Shown in pieces: positions 58,296 through 64,000 of a stretch of 64,000 nt of DNA; within the stretch, counting starts at the first letter, position 1; each line of letters opens with the position of its first letter. This DNA is from Novosphingobium sp. B1 (lineage in GTDB: Bacteria; Pseudomonadota; Alphaproteobacteria; Sphingomonadales; Sphingomonadaceae). The DNA is taken from contig NZ_FWXL01000004.1 in assembly GCF_900176395.1 (NCBI RefSeq), positions 62,001 to 126,000 on the forward strand, given 5' to 3'. The notes under the pieces were generated by a model. That model saw nothing but the letters and a program-made list of their open reading frames with translations, ran no database searches and had not been told where the DNA came from. Made by a program: the position numbers and the translations under genes.

Positions 58296-58889
58296 TCAGG
58301 GTTGTGGCGCGCCCTGTGGCATCGGCATCGGTTGGGGCATCGGTGGGGGCATCGCGCCCGGTGCAGCACCTGCCCCGTTTCCGGCACCGCCCTGCATCTT
58401 CTGCATCTGTTCGAGCATCATGCGCTGCTGCTCAAGCTCGGCCGCGCTCTTGTAGTCGATCAGTTCGATCTCGAAGACGAGATCGGAATTGGCAGGAATC
58501 ACGACCTCGCCGGTTTGCGGATTGCGCTTTTCCTCGGCGCCGTAGGCCTTTTCCGAGGGAATCTCGAGGACGTACTTGCCGCCCTTCTGCATCTTCGACA
58601 GGCCTTCGGAGAATCCGGGAATCACGGTTTCCAGCGGGAGAACCGCCTTTTCACCGCGATCGAACTCCTTGCCGTTGGCGAGGCGACCGACATAGTTGAT
58701 CAGCGCGACGTCAGACTTGGTGGGCGAGGCACCGGTGCCGGCCTTCACCGTCTCGATCTCGACGCCCTTGTAGCGGGTGCCGTAGGCAACGCCCGAGCCG
58801 AGCACGACAGCGGCGATCACGCCAAGCCAGATCTTGCCGACGGAGCCCTTGGCAACGGGCTGGAGCGGAACGCGGGTGATTTCCGACAT
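58296..58889 (-). CDS. Membrane-anchored FKBP-type peptidyl-prolyl isomerase
   Basis: A 197-residue protein that speeds proline isomerisation in envelope protein folding. A transmembrane anchor (IWLGVIAAVVLGSGVAYG, about 21-38) precedes one FKBP domain (VALINYVGRLANGKEFDRGE, VIPGFSEGLSKMQKGGKYVLEIPSEKAYG, NSDLVFEIELIDYKS). A tail rich in Met, Pro, Gln and Gly ends the protein. ATG 58889 follows GAGGGGGAAAG; an in-frame start 18 bp upstream is less likely. It lies downstream of rpsU, after that gene's terminator. Confidence 0.9.
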   Translation of the reverse strand: MSEITRVPLQPVAKGSVGKIWLGVIAAVVLGSGVAYGTRYKGVEIETVKAGTGASPTKSDVALINYVGRLANGKEFDRGEKAVLPLETVIPGFSEGLSKMQKGGKYVLEIPSEKAYGAEEKRNPQTGEVVIPANSDLVFEIELIDYKSAAELEQQRMMLEQMQKMQGGAGNGAGAAPGAMPPPMPQPMPMPQGAPQP

Positions 58890-58956
58890 GCTTTCCCCCT
58901 CAGGCACGATTCGCCCGAATCGCGCGTGATGATTCGAAATGAGTTTGCCCGGCGCA

Positions 58957-58982
58957 CGAAAAAGGGCGCCGGAGTGCGGCGC
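58957..58982 (-). terminator. Rho-independent terminator after rpsU
   Basis: On the minus strand, stem GGGCGCCG / CGGCGCCC with a 5-base loop (58982-58962) is followed by TTTTT (58961-58957). It lies between rpsU and the FKBP gene and should end the rpsU transcript. Confidence 0.9.
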
Positions 58983-59047
58983 CCTCTTGGCCCATCAGGG
59001 CTCAAACGGCAAGTGGGAGATGGGGGCCGAGGCAGCCCCCCGCTCTC

Positions 59048-59254
59048 TTACTTGGCGCCGTCACGCTCCTGGCGCTTGCGCTCGAGCTTGCGGGCGCGGC
59101 GCACGGCAGCAGCCTTCTCGCGAGCGCGCTTTTCCGAGGGCTTCTCGAAGTGGCGACGCAGCTTCATTTCACGATACACGCCTTCACGCTGCAGCTTCTT
59201 CTTGAGAGCCCGAAGAGCCTGGTCGACGTTGTTATCGCGAACGAGAATCTGCAT
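59048..59254 (-). CDS. rpsU: Ribosomal protein S21
   Basis: A 68-residue basic small-subunit protein. It opens [33 protein letters not shown] and ends in a run of Arg/Lys ([14 protein letters not shown]), as in alphaproteobacterial S21. It is a single gene with its own terminator and a divergent neighbour, crcB. Confidence 0.97.
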
Positions 59255-59437
59255 AAACCGCTACACCTCAATTGACGGCAAGAGCCCGCAAAGCGCGCGG
59301 GAGTTGCCCGAATCTGGAAACACAAAACAAGCCGAATCCGTACAGGACCGGCCCGAACGGGAGCGCCACTAGCCAAAACGCCCCCCAAAGGCAAGCAAAG
59401 TCGTGCATTTCTGTGCCTACGCGTATATGGGGCGCAG

Positions 59438-59836
59438 ATGAACTCTCCCAATACCCTGACGGCAACCGCCATCGTCGCCCTTGGCGGCGGTGTAGGTGCC
59501 ATGCTCCGCTACCATGCCGGGCGCGCCGTGACCGCCTTTACCGGTCCCAACGCCGTGTTCCCCTGGGGCACCTTCATGATCAATGTCACCGGCAGCCTGC
59601 TGATGGGCGTCCTGGCCGGATGGCTGGCGCGTTCGGGCGGCAGCGAATCCGCACGCCTGCTGCTGGGCGTGGGCGTGCTTGGCGGCTTCACCACCTTCTC
59701 TGCCTTCAGCCTTGAGACCGCCATGCTGATGCAGCGCGGGCTCTATGGCCTTGCCGCCACATATGCAGCCGGATCGCTTGTCGCCGGCGTGGCCGGGCTG
59801 CTGCTGGGCCTTTCGCTGATGCGAGGTGCAGCATGA
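59438..59836 (+). CDS. crcB: Fluoride exporter CrcB/Fluc
   Basis: A 132-residue four-helix membrane protein forming a dual-topology dimeric fluoride channel. Typical parts are GGGVGAMLRYHAGR, WGTFMINVTGSLLMGVLAGWLA and GGFTTFSAFSLETAML, with the central sodium site and the phenylalanine gates. No fluoride riboswitch is recognisable upstream. Its stop overlaps the start of the pseudouridine synthase gene by 4 bp, which begins a chain of coupled plus-strand genes. Confidence 0.94.
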   Translation: MNSPNTLTATAIVALGGGVGAMLRYHAGRAVTAFTGPNAVFPWGTFMINVTGSLLMGVLAGWLARSGGSESARLLLGVGVLGGFTTFSAFSLETAMLMQRGLYGLAATYAAGSLVAGVAGLLLGLSLMRGAA

Positions 59837-61119
59837 GCCGGGGCAAGGTTCCGGACGACAACGTCCGCCAGTTCACCGTAGGCCGCGACGATGCGGGCGC
59901 GCGCCTTGACCGCTGGTTCAAGCGCCACCTGCCGCAAGTCGGCTTTGCCACGGTATCGCGCTGGGCGCGCACCGGGCAGATCCGCGTGGATGGCAAGCGT
60001 GCCGATGTCGATACGCGCCTCGAAGCCGGGCAGATCCTGCGCGTGCCGCCGGGCAACGCCACCCCGGTCGGGGCCGGGATAAAGGGCCAGCGCGTGCGCA
60101 AGCCGCTGACCGACGAGCAGATCCAGCTAGCCGAATCGATGGTGCTGGAAAAGGACCGCGCCGCGATCGTGCTCAACAAACCGCCGGGCCTTGCCACGCA
60201 GGGCGGCAGCGGCACGCACGAGCATGTCGATGGGCTGCTCGATGCCTACGCCGCCGATGGCGAACCGCGCCCGCGCCTTGTCCACCGGCTGGACAAGGAC
60301 ACCTCGGGCGTCCTCCTGATCGCGCGTACGCCGGGCAGCGCGGCGTTCTTCTCGAAGCACTTCTCCGGCCGTTCGGCGCGAAAGATCTATTGGGCGCTGA
60401 TCGTCGGCGTGCCCGAAGTGAAGGACGGGCTGATCGAACTGCCGCTGGCGAAGCAGCCGGGTACGGGCGGCGAGAAGATGATGGTCGATGAAAGCGGCCA
60501 GGGACAGTCCGCCCGCAGCCGCTATCGCGTGATCAGCCGCGCCGGCAATTCGGCCTGTTGGGTCGAACTGCAGCCCCTGACGGGCCGCACCCACCAGTTG
60601 CGCGTGCACATGGCGGCAATCGGCCACCCGATCGTGGGCGATGGCAAGTATGGCGGGCAGGCCGCGTTCCTGACCGGCACGATCAGCCGCAAGATGCACC
60701 TCCATGCCCGCCGCCTGCGGATCGAGCATCCCGAGGGCGACCTGATCGACGTGACCGCGCCGCTTCCGGCGCACTTTGCGGCAAGCATGGCGAGCCTCGG
60801 CTTCTATGAGGAGGATGGCGACCTTCCGCTGGAAGCGCCCAAGCTGCTTGACGAGAAGACCTTCCAGAAGCGTGCGGCCAAGCAGCACTCGAAGGAATAT
60901 CGCAAGGAGCGCCGCGGCGAACGCCGCAAGCGGGCCGATGGCGAGAAGGGCGCTGGCAGTGCGGGGCGCAAGCCCACGGGCAAGCGGGCGGCTCCCGCCA
61001 AGGGTGCACCGGCGAAGAAGGCCCCCACGCAGAAAGGGGCGGCCAAGCCTGCCGGGAAGCCTGCTGCAGCACGCAGGGCGCCGGCGGGCAAGCCCGCGCC
61101 GAGGGCCCGGAAGGACTGA
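59833..61119 (+). CDS. RluC/RluD-family 23S rRNA pseudouridine synthase with basic tail
   Basis: A 428-residue enzyme that converts uridines of 23S rRNA to pseudouridine. An S4-like domain (ARLDRWFKRHLPQVGFATVSRWARTGQIRVDG) is followed by the catalytic domain with the active aspartate in HRLDKDTSGVLLIART and the substrate block LTGRTHQLRVHMAAIGHPIVGD. The last 80 or so residues (from about 345) are a low-complexity Lys/Arg/Ala/Pro tail, which makes the protein longer than E. coli RluC (319). ATG 59833 overlaps crcB; the stop overlaps the next start as TGATG. Confidence 0.92.
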   Translation: MSRGKVPDDNVRQFTVGRDDAGARLDRWFKRHLPQVGFATVSRWARTGQIRVDGKRADVDTRLEAGQILRVPPGNATPVGAGIKGQRVRKPLTDEQIQLAESMVLEKDRAAIVLNKPPGLATQGGSGTHEHVDGLLDAYAADGEPRPRLVHRLDKDTSGVLLIARTPGSAAFFSKHFSGRSARKIYWALIVGVPEVKDGLIELPLAKQPGTGGEKMMVDESGQGQSARSRYRVISRAGNSACWVELQPLTGRTHQLRVHMAAIGHPIVGDGKYGGQAAFLTGTISRKMHLHARRLRIEHPEGDLIDVTAPLPAHFAASMASLGFYEEDGDLPLEAPKLLDEKTFQKRAAKQHSKEYRKERRGERRKRADGEKGAGSAGRKPTGKRAAPAKGAPAKKAPTQKGAAKPAGKPAAARRAPAGKPAPRARKD

Positions 61120-61721
61120 TGCACCCCAACCCGGCCTTCCGGCATGACGACCGCGACCTGTTCGAGGCGCTGATTGCCGAGATCGGGTTCGGGATGATCT
61201 TTGCAACGGTGCCGGACGGGCCGCGCGTCGCGCATGTGCCGCTGCATTCGACTGGCGACGGTGCTCTGCAGTTCCACCTCGCGCGCGGCAATGCGCTGAC
61301 GAGACATCTCGACGGAATGATGGTGCTGGCCGTGGTCAACGGACCGGATGGCTATGTCAGCCCACGCTGGTATGCAGATCCCGCGCAAGTGCCGACCTGG
61401 AACTATGTCGCGCTCGAAATGGAAGGCCGGGTGCGGCGGATGGATCAGGATGGCTTGCGCGGACTGCTCGAGACCGTGACCGATGCCCACGAGGCGCGGG
61501 TTTCGGAAGGCGTTGCCTGGACCATGGACAAGATGCCCGAGGACAGGCTGCGGGCAATGATGGGCGGCATCGTCGGCTTCGAGATGGAAGTGCTGGCGTG
61601 GCGCCCCACCTTCAAGCTATCGCAGAACAAGAGCGCCGACGAGCGCGCGCGCGTGGCGGCAGGGCTGGAGGCGGAAGGCGCTCCGGCCATCGCCGAACTG
61701 ATGCGGAGGCTGGTGCCCTGA
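61119..61721 (+). CDS. PaiB-like FMN-binding protein
   Basis: A 200-residue protein of the PaiB/FMN-binding split-barrel family, annotated as negative transcriptional regulators after Bacillus PaiB, though many members are probably flavin- or haem-binding oxidoreductases. Typical blocks are MHPNPAFRHDDRD, VAHVPLHS, YVSPRWYADPAQVPTWNYVALEMEG and MMGGIVGFEMEV. ATG 61119 overlaps the preceding stop by one base. The true activity is unknown. Confidence 0.88.
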   Translation: MHPNPAFRHDDRDLFEALIAEIGFGMIFATVPDGPRVAHVPLHSTGDGALQFHLARGNALTRHLDGMMVLAVVNGPDGYVSPRWYADPAQVPTWNYVALEMEGRVRRMDQDGLRGLLETVTDAHEARVSEGVAWTMDKMPEDRLRAMMGGIVGFEMEVLAWRPTFKLSQNKSADERARVAAGLEAEGAPAIAELMRRLVP

Positions 61722-61731
61722 GGATCCTACG

Positions 61732-62388
61732 ATGAGATTGGCAATCTTCGATTGCGACGGGACGCTGGTCGACAGTCAGGCCGATATCTGCGCGGCAATG
61801 GATGCGGCGTTCAAGGCAGCGGGCCTGGTCCCGCCCGAACGGCAGCTGACGCGCCGCGTTGTCGGGCTTTCGCTGCACGAGGCGATGCGCCAGCTCCATC
61901 CCGAGGGCGAGCATCATGAACATGCCAGCCTTACCGAACTCTACAAGGACGCCTTCCGGGCGCGGCGAGCGGCAGGAGCCGTTGCCGAACCGCTTTATGA
62001 AGGCATTGCCCTGCTGATCGAGGATCTCGCCCGCGAGGGCTGGCAACTGGCAGTGGCCACCGGCAAGTCCGATCGCGGCCTGGCCCATTGCCTCGCGACC
62101 CACGGGCTGACCGGCCATTTCGTTTCGCTGCAGACCGCAGACCGCCACCCTTCCAAGCCCGATCCCTCGATGATCGAACAGTGCATTGCCGAGGCTGGCG
62201 CAGACCGCGCCCGCACCGCCATGATCGGCGATACGGTCTACGACATCCACATGGGCGTGAATGCGGGCGTTCGTTCGTTCGGCGTCGATTGGGGTTATCA
62301 CGAAACCGACGAGCTGCTGGAGGCCGGTGCGGAAGCGGTGGCGACCAGCGTTGCCGAATTGCGCGCATTGCTGGAGCGGATCGCATGA
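61732..62388 (+). CDS. HAD-superfamily phosphatase (phosphoglycolate-phosphatase-like)
   Basis: A 218-residue HAD hydrolase, subfamily IA. The nucleophile motif is FDCDGTLVDS, motif II lies in VATGKSDRGLAH, the lysine of motif III in HPSKPDPSM, and the acidic motif IV in MIGDTVYDIHMGVNAGV. It removes phosphate from a small metabolite that cannot be named from sequence. It starts 10 bp after the PaiB-like gene and overlaps the next small gene as ATGA. Confidence 0.9.
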   Translation: MRLAIFDCDGTLVDSQADICAAMDAAFKAAGLVPPERQLTRRVVGLSLHEAMRQLHPEGEHHEHASLTELYKDAFRARRAAGAVAEPLYEGIALLIEDLAREGWQLAVATGKSDRGLAHCLATHGLTGHFVSLQTADRHPSKPDPSMIEQCIAEAGADRARTAMIGDTVYDIHMGVNAGVRSFGVDWGYHETDELLEAGAEAVATSVAELRALLERIA

Positions 62389-62621
62389 GCGAAGGCAGCC
62401 ACGATCCTGCGATGGGCCGCTATTTTGCCCTGCAGGCGGTGCGCGCTTCGGGTGCCGTCATGGTCCTTGTTGGCGTGATGATCGGCACGGGCCGCGGCCC
62501 CGCGTTTCTGGCTGGCATGCCGCAGGTGGTGGGCCATGCGCTGGCGCTGGCCGGCATGGCCGAATTTTTCTGGGTGCCGCGGCTTCTGGCCCGGCGCTGG
62601 CGAACTCCGGACGGACAATGA
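62385..62621 (+). CDS. Small two-span membrane protein between phosphatase and atp12
   Basis: A 78-residue protein with two hydrophobic helices (about 21-36 around VMVLVGVMIGTG, and 46-65 around VVGHALALAGMAEFFWVP) and a basic C-terminus (RLLARRWRTPDG). It overlaps the phosphatase by 4 bp at its start (ATGA) and the Atp12 gene by 4 bp at its end (ATGA), so it is surely translated. No family is recognised. Its place before an F1-ATPase assembly factor suggests a possible part in membrane protein assembly; that is a guess. Confidence 0.82.
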   Translation: MSEGSHDPAMGRYFALQAVRASGAVMVLVGVMIGTGRGPAFLAGMPQVVGHALALAGMAEFFWVPRLLARRWRTPDGQ

Positions 62622-63310
62622 AGCGTTTCTACAAGCAGGTAACGGTCGAGGCAGCAGAAGGCGGCTTCGGGGTGAGGCTCGATGGCCGAGCGATCAAGAC
62701 GGTGGGCGGCAGGCCGCAAGTGGTGCCGACCCGCGCCGTGGCCGAGGCAATGGCAGCAGAGTGGGCTGCGCAGGGCGAGGAGATCGACCCGGCGCTATTC
62801 CTCTATCGCGACATGGCCGACTATGCGATCGACGTGGTGGCAGGAGCGCCGGCACAGGTCATCGCCGAGATCCTGCCCTACGCCGAGACCGATACGCTGT
62901 GCTACCGCGCCGAGCCGGACGAGGCCTTTGCCGCGCGCCAGCGGCTGATATGGGAGCCTTTGCTCACCGCCGCCGAGGCACGGCTGGGCGTGCAGTTCCT
63001 GCGCGTCACCGGCATCATCCACAAAGCGCAGCCAGTGGAGACGCTCGCTGCCTTGCGCGATGAACTGGAAGCGCTGGACGCCTTCCAGCTTGCCGCGCTG
63101 CGCAACACGACCAGCCTTGCCGCATCGCTCGTCATCGGGCTTGCCGCCTTGCAGCCGGTCGCCGACCTCGACGCGCTGTGGGACGCTGCCAACCTGGAAG
63201 AAGACTGGCAGGCCGAACTGTGGGGCAAGGATGCCGAGGCGATGGAGCGACGCGAGAAGCGCTCTGCCGCGTTTGCAGCGGCAGCGCGCTTTGCCGGAAT
63301 GGCTAGCTGA
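62618..63310 (+). CDS. ATP12-family F1-ATPase assembly chaperone
   Basis: A 230-residue protein of the ATP12 family, which holds the F1 alpha subunit during ATP synthase assembly. It opens MKRFYKQVTVEAAEGGFGVRLDGRAIKT, contains the conserved ILPYAETDTLCYRA, and ends LEEDWQAELWGKDAEAMERREKR. Homologues are confined to alphaproteobacteria and mitochondria. It is the last gene of the crcB-to-atp12 chain of overlapping genes, and its stop overlaps the convergent lipoprotein gene by 8 bp. Confidence 0.93.
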   Translation: MKRFYKQVTVEAAEGGFGVRLDGRAIKTVGGRPQVVPTRAVAEAMAAEWAAQGEEIDPALFLYRDMADYAIDVVAGAPAQVIAEILPYAETDTLCYRAEPDEAFAARQRLIWEPLLTAAEARLGVQFLRVTGIIHKAQPVETLAALRDELEALDAFQLAALRNTTSLAASLVIGLAALQPVADLDALWDAANLEEDWQAELWGKDAEAMERREKRSAAFAAAARFAGMAS

Positions 63311-63875
63311 CCCAGTCGGCGACCTGCTTAGCTACCACATTGGCTGCTTCGTTGAGAGCGGGGCCGACGTACTGGGCCTCGGCCTCGGTCACCGGAACAG
63401 TGCTTTCGAAGCGCTTGGTCTCGACCCGTCCGCCCATTTCCTTGACCGCGTCGTAGCGGACCACGGCCGAGCGGGTGCGGGCGTCATAGCCCATGTCGAG
63501 CAGGCGTCCAGAAAGGTGCAGGCCCGCTGCGCCCGGATTGCTTTCAACCACCAGACGATTGCCGCGCGCGCGGATGGTCTCGGCCATCAGGCGCTGGAAC
63601 AGCCGCGCCGGACGTTCGACCCACATCGTCTTCTTGAGATAGGCGACGTTGGCATCGTCGATCTGCACGGGCACCCGCGTCACGGCGAGGCGCGCCTCGG
63701 CAGATGGCTCCATCACGACAAGCGCGTTGGCGAGCGTGCCGCTGGTGGTGCTGCCCGCCGCTGGCGCGGCCGTGGGGGTAAGCGCCAGCAGCGTGTCGGG
63801 CACCTTGGGCCCGAGGCTGACGCATCCGGCAAGAGCAGCGGGAAGAATCGTGGCGATAAGGGCTTTGCGGATCAT
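63303..63875 (-). CDS. ABC-transport auxiliary lipoprotein (PqiC/Mla-associated type)
   Basis: A 190-residue lipoprotein with lipobox LAGC near residue 18. The body matches the ABC-type transport auxiliary component family: PVQIDDANVAYLKKTMWVERPARLFQRLMAETI and RVETKRFESTVPVTEAEAQYVGPALNEAANVVAKQVADWV. It works with an MCE-domain protein in lipid traffic between membranes. ATG 63875 has GGAGG upstream; an ATG at 63893 overlaps the stop of the MCE gene and is the alternative. It follows the MCE gene in the same direction. Confidence 0.88.
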   Translation of the reverse strand: MIRKALIATILPAALAGCVSLGPKVPDTLLALTPTAAPAAGSTTSGTLANALVVMEPSAEARLAVTRVPVQIDDANVAYLKKTMWVERPARLFQRLMAETIRARGNRLVVESNPGAAGLHLSGRLLDMGYDARTRSAVVRYDAVKEMGGRVETKRFESTVPVTEAEAQYVGPALNEAANVVAKQVADWVS

Positions 63876-63889
63876 CTCTTGTCGCCTCC

Positions 63890-64000
63890 TCATTCCTTGT
63901 AATCGGGCAGCTTGGGCCCGCCGACGAAGCCGCCGATACCCCGGTCGTTGAGGCGGTCGGTCACTTCGCGCAGGCTCTTGGTAGTGGCCTGCAGATCGCG
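63890..64000 (-). CDS. MCE/MlaD-family protein, C-terminal end (partial)
   Basis: Only the last 36 codons are in the window. They read as a helix and then a tail (TTKSLREVTDRLNDRGIGGFVGGPKLPDYKE) that is typical of the C-terminus of alphaproteobacterial MCE-domain proteins of the Mla lipid-transport system. The stop at 63890-63892 overlaps a possible start of the auxiliary lipoprotein gene. The MCE domain itself lies outside the window, so the call depends on this tail and on the partner gene. Confidence 0.7.
   Translation of the reverse strand, partial: RDLQATTKSLREVTDRLNDRGIGGFVGGPKLPDYKE

Noticed and set aside
59255..59437. Fluoride riboswitch before crcB
   Set aside because: I looked for the conserved GGNGAUGG-type core and its pseudoknot partner and did not find them in the 183-bp leader.

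Overview
The window is about 64 kb of GC-rich alphaproteobacterial chromosome. It looks like a sphingomonad, most probably a Novosphingobium-type aromatic degrader. The reasons are a complete protocatechuate 4,5-cleavage (lig) cluster of the Sphingobium/Novosphingobium kind, a lignostilbene-dioxygenase-type carotenoid oxygenase, a TonB-dependent receptor, Slam-type secretion genes and Coq-type ubiquinone genes. I see no phage, insertion sequence, CRISPR array or rRNA operon. There is one tRNA, Gly(TCC).

Layout. 0-2.3 kb: end of cytochrome b, cytochrome c1, a terminator, apt coupled to a PhyH-like oxygenase. 2.3-6.1 kb: an ADP-forming acyl-CoA synthetase with an FAH-family hydrolase, a DUF2218 gene behind a palindromic operator, then the tRNA. 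6.1-12 kb: a two-gene surface system, a Slam/DUF560-like outer-membrane protein followed by a 1486-residue secreted protein (FecR domain, helical repeats, three TbpB-like barrels). 12-19.6 kb: mutM, ubiE, ubiB, an acyltransferase, ferredoxin, two tandem cysteine desulfurases and an alpha/beta hydrolase. 19.6-31 kb: an accessory catabolic island (SDR, aldehyde dehydrogenase, two NTF2-fold proteins, TonB-dependent receptor, MarR regulator, dienelactone-hydrolase-like lipoprotein, lignostilbene-type dioxygenase, NmrA protein, GFA protein, CmcJ/NvfI oxygenase). A related operator-like sequence stands in front of several of these genes.

31-39.2 kb: the lig cluster. A LysR regulator with two winged-helix domains sits between a minus-strand unit (dehydrogenase-like gene, ligJ, ligA, ligB, ligC) and a plus-strand unit (ligK, ligU, ligI). 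Together they take protocatechuate through 4-carboxy-2-hydroxymuconate semialdehyde, 2-pyrone-4,6-dicarboxylate and oxalomesaconate to pyruvate and oxaloacetate. 39-45 kb: AlkB-like and YjbQ-like genes starting back to back, a chemoreceptor, a TonB C-terminal protein, an exported amidohydrolase, a DUF1349 protein, then a 660-bp stretch with no convincing gene. 45.5-53 kb: clpB, an M28 peptidase and an M16 peptidase. 53-64 kb: two small proteins, gatCAB with an acyltransferase inserted between gatA and gatB, an FKBP isomerase, rpsU, crcB, an Rlu pseudouridine synthase, a PaiB-like protein, a HAD phosphatase, a small membrane protein, Atp12, an auxiliary lipoprotein and the end of an MCE-domain protein.

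The most unusual material is the Slam/FecR-barrel pair at 6.1-12 kb and the catabolic island at 19.6-31 kb. The island could convert a diaryl lignin fragment through a stilbene to vanillin-type aldehydes that enter the neighbouring lig pathway; this is inference. All functions are read from motifs, length and context, with no database search.
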